64,000 bases of DNA from the NCBI RefSeq assembly GCF_007786445.1, contig NZ_VNJI01000001.1, forward strand, positions 186,001 through 250,000, read 5' to 3'. The notes beneath the pieces were generated by a model. That model had not been told where the DNA came from. It searched no databases and was given only the letters and a program-made list of their open reading frames with translations. A program made the translations under genes and the position numbers. Source of the stretch: Paenibacillus cremeus. GTDB taxonomy: Bacteria > Bacillota > Bacilli > Paenibacillales > NBRC-103111. Below are positions 1-8,415 of the stretch, piece after piece (positions within the stretch are counted from its first letter, which is position 1; each line of letters starts with the position of its first letter).

Positions 1-1059
1 GCCGGGCATGTCGCGGGCGTAGACGCCGGTCTTCAGCGCCTCTACGAGCTCGGGGGTATCGAACTCAAACGAATGGTGCACCGTGCCCAGATGCTCCGTC
101 ATTCGTTTAATCCACGGCGCGTCGGAGTTCGGCTGGAACACGTTAGCTTTAAAATGCTTATCGTTGTCTACATAGTCAATAGAGTATGTGTGCAGTGTGC
201 CAAGCCCTAGCTCATTGTAATATTGGGCGGCAAACGAGGTCAGCGCGCTGGAATCCAGCCCGCCGGACAGCAGCGTGCAAATGGGTACGTCGGAAGCGAG
301 CTGGCGAATGACCGTATCCTTCAGCAGATCATGAACCTTGGCGGCAGTCGTTTCGACATCATCCTCGTGCGGCTTGCTCTCGAGCTTCCAGTACGCCCGG
401 ATCTGAATCCCGTTGGCATCCATCAGCATGCAGTGGCCAGGCTTCAGCTCGCTTAAATTTTTGTACACCCCGTGTCCTGGCGTGCGCGCCGGTCCCACGG
501 CAAAAATTTCGGCGAGACCCTCGCCGCTGATTTGCGCGGGGAAGTCGGGATGTGCCAAAATCGCTTTCGGCTCGGAGCCGAACAAGAGCCGGCCGTCCTG
601 ATAAGAATAAAAGAACGGCTTCACGCCAAGCCGGTCCCGCACCAGAAAGAGCGACTGCTCCTCATCGTTCCAGACAGCAAAGGCGAAGATGCCGTTCAAA
701 CGGTCCACGCATGCCCGGCCCCATTCGATATAAGAGGCCAGGAGCACCTCGGTATCGCAGGTGGTTTGAAACTTGTGGCCCCGCAGCTCCAGCTCCTTTT
801 TCAGCTCTGGGGCGTTATAAAGCTCGCCGTTATAGACGATCGCGAACGTATTCTCGCCGGCTTTACGGATCATCGGCTGTGCGCCGTTAGCCGGGTCCAT
901 GACGCTGAGGCGGCGATGGCCGAGGGCGCAGCGGGGGGTAATCCAGGTTCCGGAGGCATCGGGACCGCGAAGGGAGAGCGTCTCCGTCATATTTTCAAGA
1001 ATGGACGGAAACTGGGTTAAGTCTTTGTGCCAATCAATCCATCCAGTAATTCCACACAT
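1..1059 (-). CDS. asnB: Asparagine synthetase (glutamine-hydrolysing), 5' part
   Basis: Minus-strand reading frame of 353 codons running off the left edge. Translation begins MCGITGWIDW, so Cys2 becomes the N-terminal nucleophile of the class II glutamine amidotransferase domain after Met removal. Later motifs include SLRGPD, YNGELYN and, near residue 257, SGGLDSS, the PP-loop that binds ATP in the synthetase domain. The enzyme amidates aspartate with glutamine-derived ammonia. I chose ATG at 1059 because it gives the conserved MCG start and lies about 9 bases from an AGAGAGG site; an in-frame ATG at 1068 would leave no ribosome-site spacing. The family is usually a little over 600 residues, so roughly 40% (the C-terminal part) lies outside. 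The gene is divergent from the small gene at 1375. Confidence 0.95.
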   Translation of the reverse strand, partial: MCGITGWIDWHKDLTQFPSILENMTETLSLRGPDASGTWITPRCALGHRRLSVMDPANGAQPMIRKAGENTFAIVYNGELYNAPELKKELELRGHKFQTTCDTEVLLASYIEWGRACVDRLNGIFAFAVWNDEEQSLFLVRDRLGVKPFFYSYQDGRLLFGSEPKAILAHPDFPAQISGEGLAEIFAVGPARTPGHGVYKNLSELKPGHCMLMDANGIQIRAYWKLESKPHEDDVETTAAKVHDLLKDTVIRQLASDVPICTLLSGGLDSSALTSFAAQYYNELGLGTLHTYSIDYVDNDKHFKANVFQPNSDAPWIKRMTEHLGTVHHSFEFDTPELVEALKTGVYARDMPG

Positions 1060-1374
1060 AGCCTTCATCCTCTCTGGTCAAAAATCGGCGAGTTGGCAAC
1101 AATAGAAAGACAAGCCTTGCAGTCAGTCGGCTGCATGATGATACAGGGTATGCGCCCATGGCATTGAAAATGTCTGTCCGTTCGGCAGCGCGGCTGAAAA
1201 ACTTGGCGAATAAATGGACAAACGGTCGAAGAAAAGTTACACTATCAGATGGGACCGTTGGAAACATTTACACAAAGACTTAGGAACCATGTATAGAAAA
1301 GGCTGGTTTTGTCCAACTCTAACCGTAACAGAGCGCGATACTGGCAGCCGATGAATCGAAAGGTGGTCACATTT
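1060..1374. other. Divergent intergenic region between asnB and a small gene
   Basis: About 315 bases with no convincing gene. On the + strand TTTACA (1267) and TATAGA (1292) could form a weak, long-spacer (19 bp) promoter for the gene at 1375. On the minus strand a TGCAG...CTGCA hairpin lies in the likely asnB leader. I could not identify a clear asnB promoter or a T-box here. Confidence 0.4.
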
Positions 1375-1716
1375 ATGAAGAAAGCTATTTACGAGCAGCA
1401 AAAGGAATATAAAGAAGCGAAAGAGCACTTCGAGACCGTGAATAAAGAGTTCGAGAAGAAGCTGGCCGCCACCAAGAAGCTGGGTACAGTAAACCAGGAA
1501 TCGATGGAGCAGCTAGTTGAAAATACAGGTCTTCACGACGCGCTGAACCGCCTGGGCGCTGCCGAAGCGGCGCTGCTGAAGTGGTCTCACGAGATGATCC
1601 AGAACGAGAAGGATTATCTGCAAAATAAAGATGCCGTTGACCGGATGTACGCCTTTATCGACAAAAACCCGTACATCAAATCGCAGCTCATTCAAGCCGC
1701 GATGAAAATGGACTAA
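1375..1716 (+). CDS. Small charged helical protein, unrecognised
   Basis: A 113-residue protein starting MKKAIYEQQKEY. It is rich in Lys/Glu and looks almost wholly alpha-helical with coiled-coil character over residues 1-45; no signal peptide, membrane segment, cysteine pair or catalytic motif is visible. I chose ATG 1375 because AAAGGTGG sits 9 bases upstream; the frame is also open from ATG 1351, which has a poorer site. It is monocistronic, followed at once by a strong terminator, and divergent from asnB. I do not recognise the family. Length and composition recall small cytoplasmic helical proteins of Bacillota, but that is no basis for a function. Confidence 0.75.
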   Translation: MKKAIYEQQKEYKEAKEHFETVNKEFEKKLAATKKLGTVNQESMEQLVENTGLHDALNRLGAAEAALLKWSHEMIQNEKDYLQNKDAVDRMYAFIDKNPYIKSQLIQAAMKMD

Positions 1717-1732
1717 TCCAGCGTAACGCATC

Positions 1733-1760
1733 CCCGAAACCATTGTTTCGGGTTTTTTCT
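1733..1760 (+). terminator. Intrinsic terminator
   Basis: Perfect 8-bp stem CCCGAAAC/GTTTCGGG with a CATT loop followed by a run of T, 16 bases after the stop codon of the small helical protein. Confidence 0.92.
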
Positions 1761-1889
1761 TTTGGCTGCATCCGTAGGGCGAAGCGTTTTCAATTCGCCG
1801 GACGGACGCTAATGTCAAATTTTGCTTTCAACGTGTATTTCGGGTACACTGGCTTTCATAGAAGTGGTTTGCAGGAAAGGCGGTGTTTT

Positions 1890-2798
1890 ATGATGGAACA
1901 GCCGAATGATAACGTGATTCTTTTCCCGAAAACCGTCGAGTACTACCAGTTCGAGCTGACCCGGCTGCTGGAAGCGGAGCGGTATAGCGAAGCGATTCAG
2001 ACGCTGAGGTTTTTGCTGGCTTGCAGATCGGATGACCAGCGGGCCCGGGAGGAATGGCAGTCGCTCCTGGACTGGCTGCAGATGATGTTTCCCGACTTGG
2101 CCTTGGAGCTACCATATGACACGGAGGACGACGACAGCGAGGTTGACCTGCTCAAGCAGCACCTACTGGCCAAGACAGAGCTGACGCCCGAATACGCCGA
2201 GCGGCTGCTGAGCAGCTTGTTCGAGCAGCATGCGGTCGATAAGCAGCTGCTGGCGCTAGACCAGCTGGCTTTTATTGAGCACCCGGGGATTGACGATGCG
2301 CTGATCCGCTTTTTGTCGACGCCTGCCCTTCATCCGTTGATTCAATTCCGAACGCTCCAGACGCTGAAAAAAAGAGGCGCCGCCGGTACGCTGCTGCTAA
2401 CCAAGAACGGGGAGCCGACGGAGATCGAGATCGAGGACACGCCGTCCGGCTTTGATGAGTTCCCTTCGCAAATTCAAGAGATAATAAAGCGTGTGCAGGA
2501 AATTAGCGAGACGCAGCACCCGGCTTTGGCTTATTTTGCGGAAGAGACGTGGAACGAGTTTTTGGCGTTTATTTACGGCACCTCCGCCTATCGACAGATG
2601 CTGAAGCAGGATTCGGCCTATGTCGACGTTTGGGCCGCGGCGCTGCACCTGACTCTGCTGGAGCGCGTGTTCGACGGGGGGGATAAGGAGGAGCTTCAGG
2701 AGCTGTATGGAATCACAGGCGAGATGGCGTTTCAATGGGAGCAGGCGTATCGGATGATGCAGCAGTTCGCGCATATAGTGTTTTCAAGAAAAGGCTGA
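1890..2798 (+). CDS. YsoA-like helical-repeat protein
   Basis: A 302-residue protein beginning MMEQPNDNVILFPK. The N-terminal ~80 residues look like a TPR-type helical pair (AERYSEAIQTLRFLLACRSDD), followed by more helices and an acidic hinge (DTEDDDSEVDLL) near residue 78. No signal peptide or membrane span. The start ATG 1890 (an adjacent ATG lies at 1893) has GGAAAGGCGG about 6-7 bases upstream; an open frame further upstream reads through the preceding terminator and is not credible. It lies directly before tig, the position of the TPR protein YsoA in Bacillus subtilis, and the size fits. I therefore infer a YsoA counterpart. The molecular function is not established by the sequence. Confidence 0.7.
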   Translation: MMEQPNDNVILFPKTVEYYQFELTRLLEAERYSEAIQTLRFLLACRSDDQRAREEWQSLLDWLQMMFPDLALELPYDTEDDDSEVDLLKQHLLAKTELTPEYAERLLSSLFEQHAVDKQLLALDQLAFIEHPGIDDALIRFLSTPALHPLIQFRTLQTLKKRGAAGTLLLTKNGEPTEIEIEDTPSGFDEFPSQIQEIIKRVQEISETQHPALAYFAEETWNEFLAFIYGTSAYRQMLKQDSAYVDVWAAALHLTLLERVFDGGDKEELQELYGITGEMAFQWEQAYRMMQQFAHIVFSRKG

Positions 2799-2845
2799 GC
2801 CGTCGCGGGTTTCCAGTTTCACTTTGCGTTTCCAAGACCGTAGTC

Positions 2846-2874
2846 TTGAAAACGTAAACTTTTATGGTTATAAT
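2846..2874 (+). promoter_or_regulatory. SigA-type promoter for tig
   Basis: TTGAAA (2846-2851), 17-bp spacer, perfect TATAAT (2869-2874). A 6-bp palindrome CAAGAC-CGTA-GTCTTG (2833-2848) overlaps the -35 element and could be an operator or the tail of an upstream hairpin. The tig start codon is about 97 bases downstream of the -10. Confidence 0.85.
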
Positions 2875-2970
2875 AGAATGGTTATTTGACTGTGCGGGAC
2901 ATGTTCGTTTCCGTCCCCGCCGCATCACGACAAATTTGTTATGGATAATTTTTGGAGGGGAAAGCATAAA

Positions 2971-4272
2971 ATGAAAGCAAGCTGGGAAAAGATAGAGAAG
3001 AACGTTGGAGTTCTTGATATTGAAGTGGACGCAGATCAAGTTGCAGATGCATTGGACAAGGCGTTCAAGAAAGTCGTAGCCAAGGTTAACGTACCAGGCT
3101 TCCGTAAAGGCAAAGTACCTCGCGCGATTTTTGAATCCAAATTTGGCGTGGAAAGCTTGTACCAAGACGCGCTTGACATCATCGTACCTGATGCTTATAT
3201 GGCAGCAGTTCGCGAAACGTCCATCGAGCCGGTTGACCGTCCTGAAGTGGATGTAGAGCAGTTTGGCAAAGGTCAAGTTCTGAAGTTCAAAGCGAAAGTG
3301 GTTGTGAAGCCGGAAGTTGAGCTGGGCGACTACAAAGGCATCGAAGTAGAAGAAACCGAAGCTGTAGTATCCGCTGAAGAAGTGAACGCTGAGCTGGAAA
3401 GACTGCAAAAGCGTCACGCTGAGCTGATTCCAGTAGAAGAAGGCGCAGCTGAGAACGGCGATATGGTATCGATCGACTTCGAAGGCTTTGTAGACGGCGT
3501 ACCATTCGAAGGCGGCAAAGCGGAGAGATATTCTCTGGAGCTGGGCTCCAACAGCTTTATCCCAGGCTTCGAAGAGCAAGTAGTAGGCCTCGAGAAGGAC
3601 GGCGAGAAAGACATTACCGTTACTTTCCCTGAGAACTACCACGCGGAAGAGCTGAAAGGCAAAGAAGCGGTATTCAAGATCAAGCTGCATGACATCAAGC
3701 GCAAGAACCTGCCTGCACTCGACGATGAGTTTGCTAAAGACGTTAGCGAATTCGAAACACTTGACGAGTACAAAGCCGACCTCGAAAGCAAGCTGAAGGA
3801 GCGCAAGCAAGCTGAGAATACTCGCGCTAAAGAAGCGGCTGTTGTTGAGAAAGTAGCTGCATCGGCACAAGTGGAAATTCCAGAAGTGATGATCAACGAA
3901 GAAGCGGAGCAAATGGTGAAGGAATTCGAAAACCGTCTGCGCTCGCAAGGCATGAACATCGAAATGTACTACCAGTTCACTGGCCAAAACGCAGAAGCTC
4001 TCAAAGCCCAAATGCACGACGATGCTGTACAGCGCGTTCGCAACAACCTGGTGCTTGAAGCCATTGCTAAAGCAGAGAACATCGTAGCTACTGAAGAAGA
4101 AATCAATGCTGAGCTGCAAAACTTGGCACAAATGTACGGCCGTTCCGCTGCTGAAATTCACAGCATTTTTGCACAGAACGGTAACCTGGGTGCACTGGTT
4201 CAAGACATCCTGTCCCGCAAAACCGTAGCATTCCTGGTTGAAAACAGCAAATCGGTTGCAAGCGCCGTTTAA
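2971..4272 (+). CDS. tig: Trigger factor (ribosome-associated chaperone / prolyl isomerase)
   Basis: A 433-residue protein, the normal family length. The N-terminal ribosome-binding domain carries the GFRKGKVPR-type signature (residues ~44-52), which docks at the exit tunnel near L23. An FKBP-like peptidyl-prolyl isomerase domain follows (about residues 150-245, with VSIDFEGFVDG and GFEEQVVGL), then the helical C-terminal chaperone arms. I chose ATG 2971 (MKASWEKIEKNV), with GGAGGGG 10 bases upstream; an in-frame ATG at 2941 precedes this ribosome site. It has its own promoter and terminator, so it is probably monocistronic. In the cell it folds nascent chains and hands clients to the Clp and other systems encoded next to it. 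Codon choice is noticeably biased, as expected of a highly expressed gene. Confidence 0.97.
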   Translation: MKASWEKIEKNVGVLDIEVDADQVADALDKAFKKVVAKVNVPGFRKGKVPRAIFESKFGVESLYQDALDIIVPDAYMAAVRETSIEPVDRPEVDVEQFGKGQVLKFKAKVVVKPEVELGDYKGIEVEETEAVVSAEEVNAELERLQKRHAELIPVEEGAAENGDMVSIDFEGFVDGVPFEGGKAERYSLELGSNSFIPGFEEQVVGLEKDGEKDITVTFPENYHAEELKGKEAVFKIKLHDIKRKNLPALDDEFAKDVSEFETLDEYKADLESKLKERKQAENTRAKEAAVVEKVAASAQVEIPEVMINEEAEQMVKEFENRLRSQGMNIEMYYQFTGQNAEALKAQMHDDAVQRVRNNLVLEAIAKAENIVATEEEINAELQNLAQMYGRSAAEIHSIFAQNGNLGALVQDILSRKTVAFLVENSKSVASAV

Positions 4273-4294
4273 TTTCAAAAGGCGTCATATACAG

Positions 4295-4332
4295 ACAAAG
4301 GCACGTGTACTTGCATGCGTGCCTTTGTTTTA
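4295..4332 (+). terminator. Intrinsic terminator after tig
   Basis: 11-bp stem ACAAAGGCACG/CGTGCCTTTGT with a 12-base loop followed by TTTA; separates tig from the clpP control region. Confidence 0.85.
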
Positions 4333-4398
4333 CCTTTAGATGCCCAAGAGAGTCGCAGCGACCCACATAAGCAAGACGGTTTTAACTGTAGGTGGAAG

Positions 4399-4490
4399 TA
4401 CATAAGAATGACATAAGCGGTACATAAGTAATACATATTGCAGTGCAACGTTACATAAGCGTTACATAAGGTCGTATAAGCAGTACATAG
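4399..4490 (+). repeat. Phased TACATAAG repeat array upstream of clpP
   Basis: Near-copies of TACATAAG begin at about 4399, 4410 (GACATAAG), 4421, 4432 (TACATATT), 4452, 4463, 4473 (CGTATAAG) and 4484 (TACATAGG), with one blank position near 4442. The step is 10-11 bp, one helical turn. On the opposite strand the pair at 4451-4470 reads TGTAAC-N5-TGTAAC, which fits the direct-repeat layout used by OmpR/PhoB-family regulators (for example the WalR form TGTWAH-N5-TGTWAH). The array ends next to the clpP -35 position. Regulator identity is inference. Confidence 0.7.
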
Positions 4491-4518
4491 GAAATGTGCG
4501 TTTGATTCGAAAAAGTGC

Positions 4519-4524
4519 TACAAT
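4519..4524 (+). promoter_or_regulatory. Probable -10 element of the clpP promoter
   Basis: TACAAT lies 50 bases before the clpP start codon. The -35 position (about 4496-4501) has no consensus match, which would suit a promoter that depends on an activator bound to the phased array just upstream. Confidence 0.55.
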
Positions 4525-4574
4525 TAGGCTGTAACACTCTTGCTTTGCATTCTTGTTGTAAAGGGGTTGGAACG

Positions 4575-5165
4575 ATGAGTCTGGTACCTATGGTTGTGGA
4601 ACAGGAAGGCCGCGGCGAGCGCTCGTATGATATTTACTCGCGTTTGCTTAAAGATCGCATTATTTTTCTGGGCAGCGCGATCGATGATGACGTCGCCAAC
4701 CTGATCATTGCTCAGCTGCTGTTTTTGGCGGCGCAGGATTCAGAGAAGGATATTCACTTGTACATTAACTCCCCCGGCGGTTCGGTCACTGCGGGCATGG
4801 GTATATATGATACAATGCAATTCATCAAGCCGGATGTTTCCACGATCTGCGTCGGCATGGCAGCGAGCATGGGTTCCTTGCTTCTGACAGCGGGAGCCAA
4901 GGGCAAGCGCTTTGCACTGCCGAACAGTGAAGTAATGATTCACCAACCGTTGGGCGGCGTTCGCGGGCAAGCGTCCGACATTAAGATTCACGCGGATTGG
5001 ATTATTAAGACCAAGCAGAAGCTGAATCAGATTTATGTGGAGCGCACAGGTCAAGCGTATGAGAAGATCGAGCGCGACACCGACCGTGATAATTTTTTGA
5101 GCGCCGAAGAAGCGAAGGAATACGGGCTCATTGATGCGGTTATCACTCGCAGCGACTTGAAATAG
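4575..5165 (+). CDS. clpP: ATP-dependent Clp protease proteolytic subunit
   Basis: A 196-residue serine peptidase that forms the two-heptamer proteolytic barrel fed by ClpX or other Clp ATPases. The catalytic triad is visible: Ser98 in GMAASMGS, His123 in MIHQPLGG and Asp172 in DRDNFLS, at the same numbering as in B. subtilis. I chose ATG 4575 ([10 protein letters not shown]), 8 bases after AAGGGG; the frame is open further upstream but without a site. It is followed after only 15 bases by clpX, so the two are probably co-transcribed. In B. subtilis clpP and clpX are unlinked; the pair here is the arrangement seen in many other bacteria. No CtsR heptad repeat is evident upstream; a phased TACATAAG array occupies that position. 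Confidence 0.98.
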   Translation: MSLVPMVVEQEGRGERSYDIYSRLLKDRIIFLGSAIDDDVANLIIAQLLFLAAQDSEKDIHLYINSPGGSVTAGMGIYDTMQFIKPDVSTICVGMAASMGSLLLTAGAKGKRFALPNSEVMIHQPLGGVRGQASDIKIHADWIIKTKQKLNQIYVERTGQAYEKIERDTDRDNFLSAEEAKEYGLIDAVITRSDLK

Positions 5166-5180
5166 AAAAGGAGTGATCCC

Positions 5181-6446
5181 ATGTTTAAATTTAACGACGA
5201 AAAAGGTCAGCTGAAGTGCTCCTTCTGCGGCAAGTCGCAGGAGCAGGTACGCAAGCTGGTAGCCGGACCCGGCGTATATATATGCGATGAGTGTATTGAG
5301 CTTTGTACGGAAATCGTCGAGGAGGAATTGGGTCACGAGGAAGAGCTTGACCTGAAGGACGTTCCGAAGCCGAAGGAAATCCGCAACATTCTTGATCAAT
5401 ATGTCATCGGCCAAGAGCAAGCGAAGAAATCGCTGTCTGTAGCGGTGTATAACCACTACAAGCGGATCAATTCCCAGCAGGGCAAGACAGAGGAAGTCGA
5501 GCTGCAAAAGTCGAACATCGTTCTCGTTGGACCGACAGGTAGCGGTAAGACGCTTCTGGCGCAAACGCTGGCCAAAATTCTCAACGTGCCTTTTGCCATT
5601 GCGGACGCCACTTCTTTGACAGAAGCCGGTTACGTAGGGGAAGACGTAGAGAACATCCTGCTGAAGCTGATCCAAGCGGCCGACTATGATGTAGAGAAGG
5701 CTGAACGCGGCATTATTTATATCGATGAGATCGATAAAGTAGCCCGCAAATCGGAGAATCCGTCGATCACTCGCGATGTCTCCGGTGAAGGCGTACAGCA
5801 AGCGCTCCTGAAAATTCTTGAAGGTACGGTTGCATCCGTTCCTCCGCAAGGCGGACGCAAGCATCCACATCAGGAATTCATTCAGATCGATACCACGAAC
5901 ATTCTGTTCATTTGCGGCGGTGCATTTGATGGATTGGAGCAAATCATCAAGCGCCGGATCGGGAAGAAGGTTATTGGCTTCGGTACGGACGGCCACAAAG
6001 CCGATCTCAAGCCAGGCGAATACTTATCTCTTGTTCTGCCGGAAGACTTGCTCAAATTCGGTTTGATCCCTGAATTTGTAGGCCGTTTGCCGGTTATCTC
6101 GACACTGGAGCCGTTGGATGAGGCTGCCCTTGTTCGCATTCTCACCGAGCCTAAGAACGCCCTCGTCAAGCAGTACCAGAAGCTGCTGGAGATGGATAAC
6201 GTAACGCTCGAATTCGAGGCGGAAGCGCTCGAAGAGATCGCGAAGGAAGCCATCAAGCGGAACACTGGTGCAAGGGGATTGCGTGCCATCATCGAAGGCA
6301 TTATGCTCGAAGTGATGTACGAAGCGCCATCCCGCACGGAAACGTCCAAGTGCATCGTGAACAAGGAGGCGGTCCAAGCGAAGATCGCTCCGCCGATTGT
6401 TACGCTGGATGCCAGTGCGGTAAAGAAGAAAGAAGAAAGCGCGTAA
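5181..6446 (+). CDS. clpX: ATP-dependent Clp protease ATP-binding subunit ClpX
   Basis: A 421-residue AAA+ unfoldase. The N-terminal C4 zinc-binding domain has Cys13, Cys16, Cys35 and Cys38. Walker A GPTGSGKT is at 117-124 and Walker B IIYIDEID at about 178-185. The IGF loop (265-267) that docks into ClpP pockets is intact. ClpX recognises degrons, unfolds substrates and threads them into ClpP. An AAAGGAG site lies 8 bases before the ATG. The length is typical. The gene follows clpP directly and is followed by a hairpin and ispG, so some read-through into ispG is possible. Confidence 0.98.
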   Translation: MFKFNDEKGQLKCSFCGKSQEQVRKLVAGPGVYICDECIELCTEIVEEELGHEEELDLKDVPKPKEIRNILDQYVIGQEQAKKSLSVAVYNHYKRINSQQGKTEEVELQKSNIVLVGPTGSGKTLLAQTLAKILNVPFAIADATSLTEAGYVGEDVENILLKLIQAADYDVEKAERGIIYIDEIDKVARKSENPSITRDVSGEGVQQALLKILEGTVASVPPQGGRKHPHQEFIQIDTTNILFICGGAFDGLEQIIKRRIGKKVIGFGTDGHKADLKPGEYLSLVLPEDLLKFGLIPEFVGRLPVISTLEPLDEAALVRILTEPKNALVKQYQKLLEMDNVTLEFEAEALEEIAKEAIKRNTGARGLRAIIEGIMLEVMYEAPSRTETSKCIVNKEAVQAKIAPPIVTLDASAVKKKEESA

Positions 6447-6469
6447 GCTTATCATAGTTAACCAAGCAA

Positions 6470-6526
6470 CCTCCAATCCGCTGCCGGTCCTTCGATTTTG
6501 GAAGGAACCCGGCACTGGAGCGGAGG
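6470..6526 (+). other. Large imperfect hairpin between clpX and ispG
   Basis: The arms contain TCCGCT/AGCGGA, GCCGG/CCGGC and TCCTTC/GAAGGA around the loop GATTTTG. There is no T-run after it, so it is more likely an RNA-processing or stability element, or a weak terminator, than a standard terminator. It ends 48 bases before the ispG start. Confidence 0.6.
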
Positions 6527-6574
6527 ATGTTTGGTATCAAGGCTAAATTTGCTGTAGGGGAGAGAAGAATACAC

Positions 6575-7690
6575 ATGTTTCACAGAACGGAAACGATTCC
6601 GGTCAAGGTGGGCAATCTAACCATTGGCGGCAGCAACGAAGTGATCATTCAGAGCATGTGTACGACCAAGACGGCGGACGTCAAGGCAACCGTGGCGGAA
6701 ATTCACCGCCTCGAGGAAGCCGGCTGCCAAATTGTTCGGGTGACGGTCAATAATAAGGAAGCCGCTGAAGCGATCAAGGAAATCAAGCGTCAAATCTCGA
6801 TTCCACTTGTAGCGGACATTCATTTTGACCACCGCTTGGCTTTGATGGCGATCGAGAACGGCATAGACAAGGTCCGAATTAATCCAGGCAACATTGGCCG
6901 CCGCGAGAAGGTGGAGGCGGTCGTGAAAGCCTGCAAGGAGCGGGGAATCCCGATCCGCATCGGCGTCAACGCCGGCTCGCTGGAGAATCACTTGCTCGAG
7001 AAATATGGATACCCGACGCCGGAAGCGATGGTGGAAAGCGCGCTGTATCATATCAACATTCTCGAAGAGCTGGATTTCAGGGACATTATCGTATCGCTGA
7101 AAGCCTCGGATGTGCCTATGGCTATTGCTGCGTACACCAAAGCAGCGGCTACGTTCCGATATCCACTGCACCTCGGCATCACCGAAGCGGGAACGTTGTT
7201 TTCCGGGACGGTCAAGAGTGCTGCTGGGCTCGGTGCACTGCTGAGCATGGGGATCGGCTCGACCATCCGCATCTCGCTGAGCGCGGATCCGGTCGAAGAG
7301 GTTAAGGTATGTCGCGAACTGCTGAAGTCGTTTGGCCTTATCACCAATGCGGCAACGCTGGTGTCATGCCCAACGTGCGGACGTCTTGACATCGATTTGT
7401 TCTCGATCGCCAACGAAGTCGAGGAGTATATTTCCAAGCTGAAGGTACCGATCAAGGTGTCGGTGCTCGGATGTGCGGTGAATGGCCCTGGGGAGGCTCG
7501 CGAAGCCGATATCGGCATTGCCGGTGCCCGAGGTGAGGGCATGCTGTTCCGGTACGGGGAAATGATCCGTAAGGTACCGGAAGCAGAACTGCTCGCAGAG
7601 CTGAAGAAAGAGATTGATATCATTGTAGATCATTTTGATAAAACCGGAGAAATTCCTGGGCGCAAGCATCACGCTGGCGCGTCGCATTAA
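6575..7690 (+). CDS. ispG: 4-hydroxy-3-methylbut-2-en-1-yl diphosphate synthase
   Basis: A 371-residue [4Fe-4S] enzyme of the MEP isoprenoid pathway. It converts methylerythritol cyclodiphosphate to HMBPP. The N-terminal TIM barrel includes [11 protein letters not shown] and [11 protein letters not shown]. The C-terminal cluster-binding half has Cys265 and Cys268 (SCPTCGR) and Cys300 (GCAVNGPGE), the three cluster cysteines. I chose ATG 6575 ([13 protein letters not shown]), which aligns with known starts and has GGGGAGAG upstream; an in-frame ATG at 6527 directly abuts a GGAGG and adds 16 unconserved residues. It sits between the Clp genes and a terminator shared with the convergent DinB gene. 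Confidence 0.97.
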   Translation: MFHRTETIPVKVGNLTIGGSNEVIIQSMCTTKTADVKATVAEIHRLEEAGCQIVRVTVNNKEAAEAIKEIKRQISIPLVADIHFDHRLALMAIENGIDKVRINPGNIGRREKVEAVVKACKERGIPIRIGVNAGSLENHLLEKYGYPTPEAMVESALYHINILEELDFRDIIVSLKASDVPMAIAAYTKAAATFRYPLHLGITEAGTLFSGTVKSAAGLGALLSMGIGSTIRISLSADPVEEVKVCRELLKSFGLITNAATLVSCPTCGRLDIDLFSIANEVEEYISKLKVPIKVSVLGCAVNGPGEAREADIGIAGARGEGMLFRYGEMIRKVPEAELLAELKKEIDIIVDHFDKTGEIPGRKHHAGASH

Positions 7691-7697
7691 CATAGAG

Positions 7698-7745
7698 AAG
7701 CCCGTAACGGCCTAAGCTGAGCTCAGACCATTACGGGCTTTTTTG
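7698..7745 (+). terminator. Intrinsic terminator after ispG
   Basis: Perfect 10-bp stem AAGCCCGTAA/TTACGGGCTT followed by TTTTT, placed between the convergent ends of ispG and the DinB-family gene. Confidence 0.93.
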
Positions 7746-7754
7746 CGCTTCTTA

Positions 7755-8261
7755 TTACAGTGCAGGGGCTTCCATGTTCATGAATGTTTTCCACTCTTCA
7801 CGGGCGGGGCCATAGACGCCAGGCACGACCAGGCCGGCTTGGCGCATCAAAACGGTCATTTGACCGCGGTGATGGGTTTGATGGGAGATGAGCAGCTCCA
7901 AGGTCAGTCCGTTCGGCCAAGATTGGCCGTACATATCCTTGACTTCCAGCAGCGTTTGATCCGTCCATTGCGACTGAACCGCTTCAAGAAGGGCGTTCGT
8001 CGTTTTAGCGTATTGGTCCGCGATTTCCTTGGCTGTGGCTGGAATCGGCTCAGAAGGCTCCGGTTCTTCCAGCTTTAAGCCAGTGCGGGACACCATTTCT
8101 TGAATGACGGTAACCAGATGCCACGCGATCCGGCCCAACGTCCGGTCCTGCGGTGATACTTCTTGAGCAAGGGAAGCGTCCGTTAGCGTGTTGAAAATGC
8201 GCTGTGTTTGGCCGCATTCCTGCTTCCACGATACTGCAAAGTCATCAATGCTTGTAAACAT
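7755..8261 (-). CDS. DinB/YfiT-family putative metal-dependent protein
   Basis: A 168-residue protein whose helical-bundle pattern and spaced histidines match the DinB superfamily: His48 in RIAWHLVTVIQEM and the HQTHHRGQMTVLMR motif in the C-terminal third. In this superfamily such histidines bind a divalent metal; members include DNA-damage-induced proteins and thiol-dependent transferases. AAGGAGG lies 8 bases before the ATG at 8261. It is divergent from the polysaccharide deacetylase and convergent with ispG. The substrate cannot be told from sequence. Confidence 0.88.
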   Translation of the reverse strand: MFTSIDDFAVSWKQECGQTQRIFNTLTDASLAQEVSPQDRTLGRIAWHLVTVIQEMVSRTGLKLEEPEPSEPIPATAKEIADQYAKTTNALLEAVQSQWTDQTLLEVKDMYGQSWPNGLTLELLISHQTHHRGQMTVLMRQAGLVVPGVYGPAREEWKTFMNMEAPAL

Positions 8262-8345
8262 GGTAAATTCCTCCTTAAATTGGCATTAAGTATGTATTCG
8301 ACATCGAACACATGATCCCTTCTTCGTATCGCGAATAAAAACAAA

Positions 8346-8370
8346 ACATCCAACAAATAACAATGGATGT
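8346..8370. repeat. Inverted repeat in the divergent DinB/deacetylase promoter region
   Basis: ACATCCA (8346-8352) and TGGATGT (8364-8370) form a perfect 7-bp inverted repeat with an 11-base spacer in the 154-base gap between the divergent genes. It may be an operator or a leader hairpin for the + strand gene. No confident promoter was picked on either strand. Confidence 0.4.
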
Positions 8371-8415
8371 GGGTCGAAATCGCCCGTACAAGTTGCAACG
8401 TAGGAGGATGAACGC

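Noticed and set aside
223-1020. Plus-strand frames opposite asnB
   Set aside because: The minus-strand frame gives a clear asparagine synthetase; the + frames have no recognisable features.
1060-1374. T-box or other known riboswitch before asnB
   Set aside because: No GGTGG-type T-box motif or terminator pair on the minus strand; only a small hairpin.
2713-4278. 521-codon minus-strand open frame opposite tig
   Set aside because: It is a shadow of the strongly codon-biased tig gene; the translation is Phe/Leu/Arg/His-rich with no domain and no ribosome site.
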